Source: Methylobacterium ajmalii (lineage in GTDB: Bacteria > Pseudomonadota > Alphaproteobacteria > Rhizobiales > Beijerinckiaceae). Taken from it: DNA of 49,776 nucleotides. Positions within the stretch are counted from its first letter, which is position 1. Each line of letters opens with the position of its first letter. A model generated the notes under the pieces. The model did no database searches, had not been told where the DNA came from, and saw only the letters and a program-made list of their open reading frames with translations. Positions 45,152 through 49,776 of this stretch are shown piece after piece. The stretch covers positions 1 through 49,776 of the forward strand of contig NZ_JACWCT010000085.1 in the NCBI RefSeq assembly GCF_016613415.1, given 5' to 3'. The position numbers were made by a program, and so were the translations under genes.

Positions 45152-46156
45152 TCAGCCGCGGGGGAATTCCAGGCCCATCTCGCGGTAGCGCTCCGGGTCG
45201 TCGGCCCAATTCTCCCGCACCTTCACGAACAGGAAGAGGTGGACCTTGGTCTCGGCCGCCTCCGCGATGTCGATCCGGGCGGCCTGGCCGATGGCCTTGA
45301 TGGTCTGCCCGCCCTTGCCGAGGACGATCGAGCGCTGGCTCTCGCGCTCGACGAAGATCGTCTGCTCGATCCGCACCGAGCCGTCGGGCCGGACCTGCCA
45401 CTGGTCGGTCTCGACGGTCGAGGAATAGGGCAGTTCCTCGTGCAGCCGGTCGTAGATCTTCTCGCGGGTGATCTCGGCGGCGAGCATCCGCAGCGGCGCG
45501 TCGGAGACCTGGTCCTCGGGGTAGAGCCAGGGGCTCGGCGGCATCCGGCCGGCGAGTTCCCGGCGCAGGTCGTCGACCCCGTCGCCGGTGAGCGCCGAGA
45601 TCATGAAGATGCGCTCGAACTTCACCCGCTCGTGGAGCGAGGCGGCGAGCGCCAGCAGGCGCTCGCGGGCCATCAGGTCGATCTTGTTGAGCACCAGGTA
45701 TTTCGGGCGCTTCAGATCCGGCATCCGGGTGAGGATCGCCTCGACCTCCTCGTCCACCCCCTTGCGGGCGTCGATCAGCAGGCAGACCGCGTCGGCATCG
45801 GCCGCGCCGCTCCAGGCCGAGGTCACCATCGCCCGGTCGAGGCGGCGCTTGGGCGCGAAGATGCCGGGGGTGTCGACGAGGACGATCTGCGCGTTGCCCT
45901 CCATGGCGATGCCGCGCACCAGCGCCCGGGTGGTCTGCACCTTGCGCGACACGATCGACACCTTGGTGCCGACGAGGCTGTTGAGCAGGGTGGACTTGCC
46001 GGCATTCGGCACGCCGATCAGGGCGACGAAGCCCGCCCGGGTGTCCTTGGGCTGTGCGGGTTGGGGCGCCGCCGCTTCGGGCGGCGCGGTATCGGGGGCG
46101 GCGGTCTCCGGCAGGCCGGAATCGTCGGTCTCGGGCGTGGTGTCGTCGTCGATCAT
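45152..46156 (-). CDS. era: GTPase Era
   Basis: 334 residues. An acidic, Pro/Ala-rich N-terminal extension of about 40 residues precedes the GTPase: G1 GVPNAGKST, switch regions, G3 DTPG, G4 NKID. The C-terminal KH domain is VERESQRSIVLGKGGQTIKAIG. Era binds 16S rRNA 3' end and guides small-subunit assembly. The ATG overlaps the stop of rnc (ATGA). The extension is longer than in E. coli Era but common in alphaproteobacteria. Confidence 0.97.
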   Translation of the reverse strand: MIDDDTTPETDDSGLPETAAPDTAPPEAAAPQPAQPKDTRAGFVALIGVPNAGKSTLLNSLVGTKVSIVSRKVQTTRALVRGIAMEGNAQIVLVDTPGIFAPKRRLDRAMVTSAWSGAADADAVCLLIDARKGVDEEVEAILTRMPDLKRPKYLVLNKIDLMARERLLALAASLHERVKFERIFMISALTGDGVDDLRRELAGRMPPSPWLYPEDQVSDAPLRMLAAEITREKIYDRLHEELPYSSTVETDQWQVRPDGSVRIEQTIFVERESQRSIVLGKGGQTIKAIGQAARIDIAEAAETKVHLFLFVKVRENWADDPERYREMGLEFPRG

Positions 46157-46971
46157 TCTGGTTGCTCCCCGGGCTCGTCCCCGGTCCACAGCCCCTCGCG
46201 CAGCAGGAGCGCGCGCGCGGCCGTCTGCTCGGCCAGCCGCTTGGAGCCGCCGATGCCGAGGCCGGGCTCGGTCCCGGTGACCCGGGCCTCGATGTGAAAT
46301 TGCGGCGCGTGGTCGGGCCCGGACCGTTCCACCACCACGTAGGTCGGGGTCGGCCAGCCTTGCGCCTGCGCCCATTCCTGGAGCGCCGATTTCGGGTCGC
46401 GGCTGCGGGTCCCCTCGGTCTGGCGGTCGGCCTCGAAGGCACGGTCGATCACCGCCTTGGCGGCGCCGTAGCCGGCATCGAGGAAGATCGCCCCCAGGAT
46501 CGCCTCGCAGACGTCGGCGAGGATCGCGGCGTTGCGCCGGCCGCCGCCATGGACCTCGCCGCCGCCGAGGTTCAGGTGCGGCCCGACCTCCCAGGCATTG
46601 GCGACGATGGCGCAGCTCTCGCGCCGCACCAGGCTCGACAGGCGGCGCGACAGGTCGCCCTCGTCGGCGCCCGGCAGCGCGTTGTAGAGCCCGTCGGCCA
46701 CCGCGAGCCCGAGCACCCGGTCGCCGAGGAATTCGAGGCGCTGGTAGCTGTTCTTACCGTTGGTCGCGCTGACATGGGTCAGCGCCCGGATCAGCAGGTC
46801 GCGGTCGGCGAAGCGATGGCCGATGCGCTCCTCGAGCACCGAGAGGTCGGGCCGCCGCCGCATCCCGCGCTTGCGCCGCGGCGGGGCCTCGCCCGGCCCC
46901 GCGGTGCCGGAAACCGGGAGGGCGGCGTCGGGCTGGGTGTCGGCCCGCTCCGCGGGCTCGGCGTCGCTCAC
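46153..46971 (-). CDS. rnc: Ribonuclease III
   Basis: 272 residues. A charged N-terminal extension of about 40 residues is followed by the RNase III domain with the signature NSYQRLEFLGDRVLGL and the second acidic motif DVCEAILGAIFLDAG. A C-terminal double-stranded RNA-binding domain ends with LGIGGSKRLAEQTAARALLL. It cuts rRNA precursors and other dsRNA. The start is a GTG at 46971, 13 bases past the lepB stop, and the gene overlaps era, as in the classic operon. Confidence 0.96.
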   Translation of the reverse strand: MSDAEPAERADTQPDAALPVSGTAGPGEAPPRRKRGMRRRPDLSVLEERIGHRFADRDLLIRALTHVSATNGKNSYQRLEFLGDRVLGLAVADGLYNALPGADEGDLSRRLSSLVRRESCAIVANAWEVGPHLNLGGGEVHGGGRRNAAILADVCEAILGAIFLDAGYGAAKAVIDRAFEADRQTEGTRSRDPKSALQEWAQAQGWPTPTYVVVERSGPDHAPQFHIEARVTGTEPGLGIGGSKRLAEQTAARALLLREGLWTGDEPGEQPE

Positions 46972-46984
46972 GCTCGGGCTCCCG

Positions 46985-47776
46985 TCAGTGGATCGGCTTG
47001 AACAGGCGGTTCCAGCGCACCGTCCACGGCCAGTTCCAGATCTGCCAGGCGGCCGCGCCCTCGTCGATCGAGAAGAAGATCACCTCGGCCCGGCCGATCA
47101 GGTTCTCGTACGGCACGTAGCCGACATTGCCGAGATCGCGCGAATCGGTCGAGTTGTCGCGGTTGTCGCCCATCATGAAGAAGTGGTTCGCCGGCACGGT
47201 GTAGACCTGGGTGTTGTCCCACAGGCCGCGGTCGCCGTCGCGCTCGATGATCTCGTGGGTGACGCCGTTGGGCAGGGTCTCGCGGTATTGCGGCACCAGG
47301 GTCGGCTGGCCGAAGGCGTCGGTGGTCGAGTAATCGGCGATGCGCTCGCGCTTGACCGCCCGGCCGTTGATGTTGAGCACGCCCTCGATCACCTGGATCC
47401 GGTCGCCCGGCAGGCCGATCACCCGCTTGATGTAGTCGGTGGCGTTGTCCTTCGGCAGCTTGAACACCACGATGTCGCCGCGCTTGGGCTCCGCGCCCCA
47501 GATCCGGCCCTTGGCCTCGAACGGCAGGTATTCACTCAGCGGCAGCGAGTACTTCGAGTAGCCGAGCGAGTACTTCGACACGAAGAGGTAGTCGCCGATC
47601 AGGAGGGTCGGGATCAGCGAGCCGGACGGGATGTTGAACGGCTGGAACAGCAGGGTGCGGACCACCAGGGCGATCAGCAGCGCCTGGACGCCGACCTTGA
47701 CGGTCTCCTTGATCGAGTCCCAGAGGCCGGCATCCTTGCCGCGTTTCAGGTCCTGGTCCGTGCGTGCGCGATCCAT
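46985..47776 (-). CDS. lepB: Signal peptidase I
   Basis: 263 residues. One N-terminal membrane anchor (VGVQALLIALVVRTLLF) precedes the catalytic Ser53 in IPSGSLIPTLL and Lys117 in DYIKRVIGLPGD. GDNRDNSTDSRDLG is the conserved box E. It removes signal peptides from secreted proteins at the periplasmic face. The residue after Ser is Leu instead of the usual Met; this is a minor change next to the active site. Forms an operon with acpS upstream (174 bases apart) and rnc downstream. Confidence 0.96.
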   Translation of the reverse strand: MDRARTDQDLKRGKDAGLWDSIKETVKVGVQALLIALVVRTLLFQPFNIPSGSLIPTLLIGDYLFVSKYSLGYSKYSLPLSEYLPFEAKGRIWGAEPKRGDIVVFKLPKDNATDYIKRVIGLPGDRIQVIEGVLNINGRAVKRERIADYSTTDAFGQPTLVPQYRETLPNGVTHEIIERDGDRGLWDNTQVYTVPANHFFMMGDNRDNSTDSRDLGNVGYVPYENLIGRAEVIFFSIDEGAAAWQIWNWPWTVRWNRLFKPIH

Positions 47777-47949
47777 GCTCGTCTCTCCGGCGGTCCGTGC
47801 AGAATACGCCTGGGCACCCGCCGAGGGCACGCGGCCGGCTTTTTGCGCGGTGCGGGGGGTCTAGACCAACGCTTGCCCGCCCGCAACGCGGCGCGGCGGA
47901 GTGGGCGAATCGGTCCGTTCGGCCTTGTCCCCCGGCGACGGCGCGCCGC

Positions 47950-48363
47950 TCAAGCGGGACTCTGCCCCTCAGGCAGCGCCTCGATGATCACGAAGGCCTG
48001 GGCGAGCGGGGGATCGTCGGTGAGCGTCACGTGGACCACCGGGCGATGGCCCGGCGGCATCAGGGCGGCGAGGCGCTCGGCGGCGCCGTTGGTGAGCCGC
48101 AGGGTCGGGCGGCCGCCCGGCAGGTTCACCACCTCCATGTCGCGCCAGAACACGCCGTGGCTCATGCCGGTGCCGAGCGCCTTGGAGCAGGCTTCCTTGG
48201 CGGCGAAGCGCCGCGCGTAGGAGGGCGCCCGGGCGGCGCGGCGGTCGCTGCGGGCCCGCTCGCCCTCGGTGAAGACCCGGTGGGTGAAGCGGTCGCCGAA
48301 GCGCTCGAGCGAGCGCTCGATGCGGCGGATGTCGCAGAGGTCGGAGCCGATGCCGACGATCAT
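47950..48363 (-). CDS. acpS: Holo-[acyl-carrier-protein] synthase
   Basis: 137 residues. The metal-binding motifs are visible: [15 protein letters not shown] near the start and [16 protein letters not shown] in the middle, with the C-terminal [17 protein letters not shown]. It transfers phosphopantetheine from CoA to apo-ACP, activating fatty-acid synthesis. The ATG overlaps the pdxJ stop (ATGA), so the two are translationally coupled. Confidence 0.97.
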   Translation of the reverse strand: MIVGIGSDLCDIRRIERSLERFGDRFTHRVFTEGERARSDRRAARAPSYARRFAAKEACSKALGTGMSHGVFWRDMEVVNLPGGRPTLRLTNGAAERLAALMPPGHRPVVHVTLTDDPPLAQAFVIIEALPEGQSPA

Positions 48364-49118
48364 GCGGCGCTCGCGACGCGAGCGGCGTCCATCGCGGCCC
48401 GCATCGCCCGGATCGCCGCCGGCAGCCCGTCGAAGATCGCCTCGGCCATCAGCGCGTGGCCGATGTTGAGCTCACGCACCTGCGGCAGGGCGGCGACCGG
48501 GCCGACGCTGTCGACCGTCAGGCCGTGCCCGGCATGGATCTCGAGGCCGAGGGCGCGGCCGTGCTCGGCGGCGCGGGCGAGGCGGGCGAGCTCGGCCCGC
48601 ACCGCGGCCGCATCCCCGGCGATCACCGCCTCGCAATAGGTGCCGGTGTGCAGCTCGACCACGGGAGCGCCGAGCGCCCGGGCGGCCTCCATCACGTGCA
48701 CCTCCGGCTCGACGAAGAGCGAGACCCGCACCCCGGCCTCGACGAGGCGGGCGATCGCGGGCGCGAGGTGCTGGCGGCCGCCGACGATGTCGAGCCCGCC
48801 CTCGGTGGTGCGCTCCTCGCGCTTCTCCGGCACCAGGCAGGCGGCATGGGGCTGCAGCCGCAGGGCGATGGCCACCATCTCGTCGGTCGCCGCCATCTCG
48901 AAGTTCAGCGGCCGGTCGATCTCGCGCCGCAGCCGCTCGACATCGGCGTCGCGGATGTGGCGGCGATCCTCGCGCAGGTGGGCGGTGATGCCGTCGGCCC
49001 CGGCAGCGATCGCCGCATGCGCCGCCCGCACCGGATCCGGCATCGTGCCGCCGCGGGCGTTGCGCAGGGTGGCGACGTGATCGACGTTGACGCCGAGGCG
49101 AAGGGGCGAGGCGGGCAT
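48360..49118 (-). CDS. pdxJ: Pyridoxine 5'-phosphate synthase
   Basis: 252 residues. Typical PdxJ start [19 protein letters not shown], then [60 protein letters not shown], and the end [12 protein letters not shown] and [14 protein letters not shown]. It condenses aminoacetone phosphate with deoxyxylulose phosphate to give pyridoxine 5'-phosphate, the vitamin B6 core. It is the first gene of the pdxJ-acpS-lepB-rnc-era group. ATG 49118. Confidence 0.98.
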   Translation of the reverse strand: MPASPLRLGVNVDHVATLRNARGGTMPDPVRAAHAAIAAGADGITAHLREDRRHIRDADVERLRREIDRPLNFEMAATDEMVAIALRLQPHAACLVPEKREERTTEGGLDIVGGRQHLAPAIARLVEAGVRVSLFVEPEVHVMEAARALGAPVVELHTGTYCEAVIAGDAAAVRAELARLARAAEHGRALGLEIHAGHGLTVDSVGPVAALPQVRELNIGHALMAEAIFDGLPAAIRAMRAAMDAARVASAA

Positions 49119-49586
49119 CGGGCGGGCTCCGGACAATGCCCGCGATGTAGCGTCGTCCCTCCGGCGCCGCCACCCGCACGCTTGGGCAATCTCCCTTGGG
49201 CGATCTCCGGGGCGATCTGCCGACCCGTCCGGCCCCGCCCGTGGAACAACACTCCCCCGCAATCCGTGCCGGACCGTGCGCATCCGCCTGGACAACCTCG
49301 CCCGGTGCGCCGCACTGTGCGGCCTCCGCGGCGCGGGCCCGCCGGTTCGCCCGGCGCGGGCCGCACCCCGCCGCGACAACCCGACGACCGATGCTCGGGC
49401 GGGCCGCGCGGCCCGCCCCGGAGGCCCACGATGTCTGCTCGACGGCTCGACCGCGGCGGTGACGCGCCCGCCCGGCTGCCCCTGCCGCCCCGCCCCCACA
49501 CCTTCGCCGCGTTCGTCCCCCATCCCGGCGCGTCGCCGGGATCCGCGCGGCCGGAACTCCCGGCCTCGGCGGCGGTTGCCCGGGGG
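49119..49586. other. 468-bp divergent intergenic region
   Basis: No gene is seen. It is very GC-rich. A perfect 22-bp palindrome lies at 49397-49418. It should hold the promoters of the pdxJ operon and the rightmost exported-protein gene. Confidence 0.45.
49397..49418. repeat. Perfect 22-bp palindrome
   Basis: GGGCGGGCCGC (49397-49407) is followed directly by its reverse complement GCGGCCCGCCC (49408-49418), with no spacer. It could be a regulator site or a hairpin element; all G/C, so chance weight is higher than for mixed sequence. Confidence 0.6.
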
Positions 49587-49776
49587 ATGCGTCGCATGAC
49601 CCTGCGAGAGACCTGCTTGCCCGGAACCCTGCGGTTGATCCTGACGGCCTGCGCCGTGCTCTCGGTCGCCGGAGCGGCCCACGCGCAGCAGGGCTCGGCG
49701 CCCGCGGATGCCGGGAAGCCGCCGGCGGCGGCGCCCGCCCCCGCCGCGCAGCCTCCCGCCGTCCAGGCGCCCGCCC
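49587..49776 (+). CDS. Exported protein, N-terminal fragment
   Basis: The frame runs off the right edge after 63 residues. It begins [20 protein letters not shown], with the signal peptide core [20 protein letters not shown] and a likely cleavage before QQ, then a Pro/Ala-rich stretch ([18 protein letters not shown]). A GGGGG tract precedes the ATG at 49587; ATG 49596 is also in frame. The rest is outside the window, so no function can be assigned. Similar starts occur in envelope proteins and in mechanosensitive channels. Confidence 0.65.
   Translation, partial: MRRMTLRETCLPGTLRLILTACAVLSVAGAAHAQQGSAPADAGKPPAAAPAPAAQPPAVQAPA

Overview
The window is a very GC-rich chromosomal segment from an alphaproteobacterium, most likely Methylobacterium or a close relative (Hyphomicrobiales). 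I base this on the base composition, the pdxJ-acpS-lepB-rnc-era operon, a DivL-type tyrosine pseudo-kinase beside tsaE/murU/addB, an NdvA/ChvA-type glucan exporter, a MotA/MotB pair and an alphaproteobacterial form of branched-chain aminotransferase. The species is inference. About 43 protein genes are supported. I see no rRNA, tRNA or CRISPR array. Most other open frames are GC-driven shadows.

Layout. 1-7.3 kb: end of a LysM protein, an Atm1-type ABC exporter, a membrane protein fused to a spermidine-synthase-like domain, the phosphatidylethanolamine pair psd-pssA, and tam. 7.4-13.3 kb: mscL, a ChaA-type antiporter, a branched-chain aminotransferase, a small unknown protein, two convergent exported DUF4142 proteins and a small membrane protein. 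13.4-20.5 kb: an HNH nuclease, a large DUF3772-MscS channel translationally coupled to a CAP-domain lipoprotein, a zinc-ribbon methyltransferase, and motA-motB. 20.8-28.5 kb: NdvA-like exporter, then an accessory-looking block of an HTH regulator, a Gram-negative class GN sortase and its VIT/VWA substrate, plus a chemoreceptor whose first membrane helix appears to be missing. 28.7-29.4 kb: an internally deleted IS5-family element with CTAG target duplications.

29.5-38.4 kb is a minus-strand conserved cluster: divL, tsaE fused to a sugar kinase, a murU-like uridylyltransferase, a GNAT acetyltransferase and addB. The usual partner addA is not next to addB; the IS remnant begins 90 bp past the addB stop. 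38.7-43.2 kb: ahcY with a strong terminator and, upstream, a 16-bp near-perfect palindrome that looks like an S-adenosylhomocysteine-regulator operator; a divergent orphan Tat-exported solute-binding protein; and a membrane class III cyclase. 43.4-49.1 kb: the pdxJ-acpS-lepB-rnc-era operon continuing into two 16S rRNA modification genes (rsmC-like, rsuA-like). The window ends inside a new exported protein gene.

The points most worth a second look are the sortase block with a leader hairpin that would bury the Shine-Dalgarno sequence of the substrate gene, the addB/IS junction, the chemoreceptor lacking TM1, the DivL Tyr600, the ahcY operator, the coding 12-bp repeat at the addB start, and the double hairpin between mscL and chaA.
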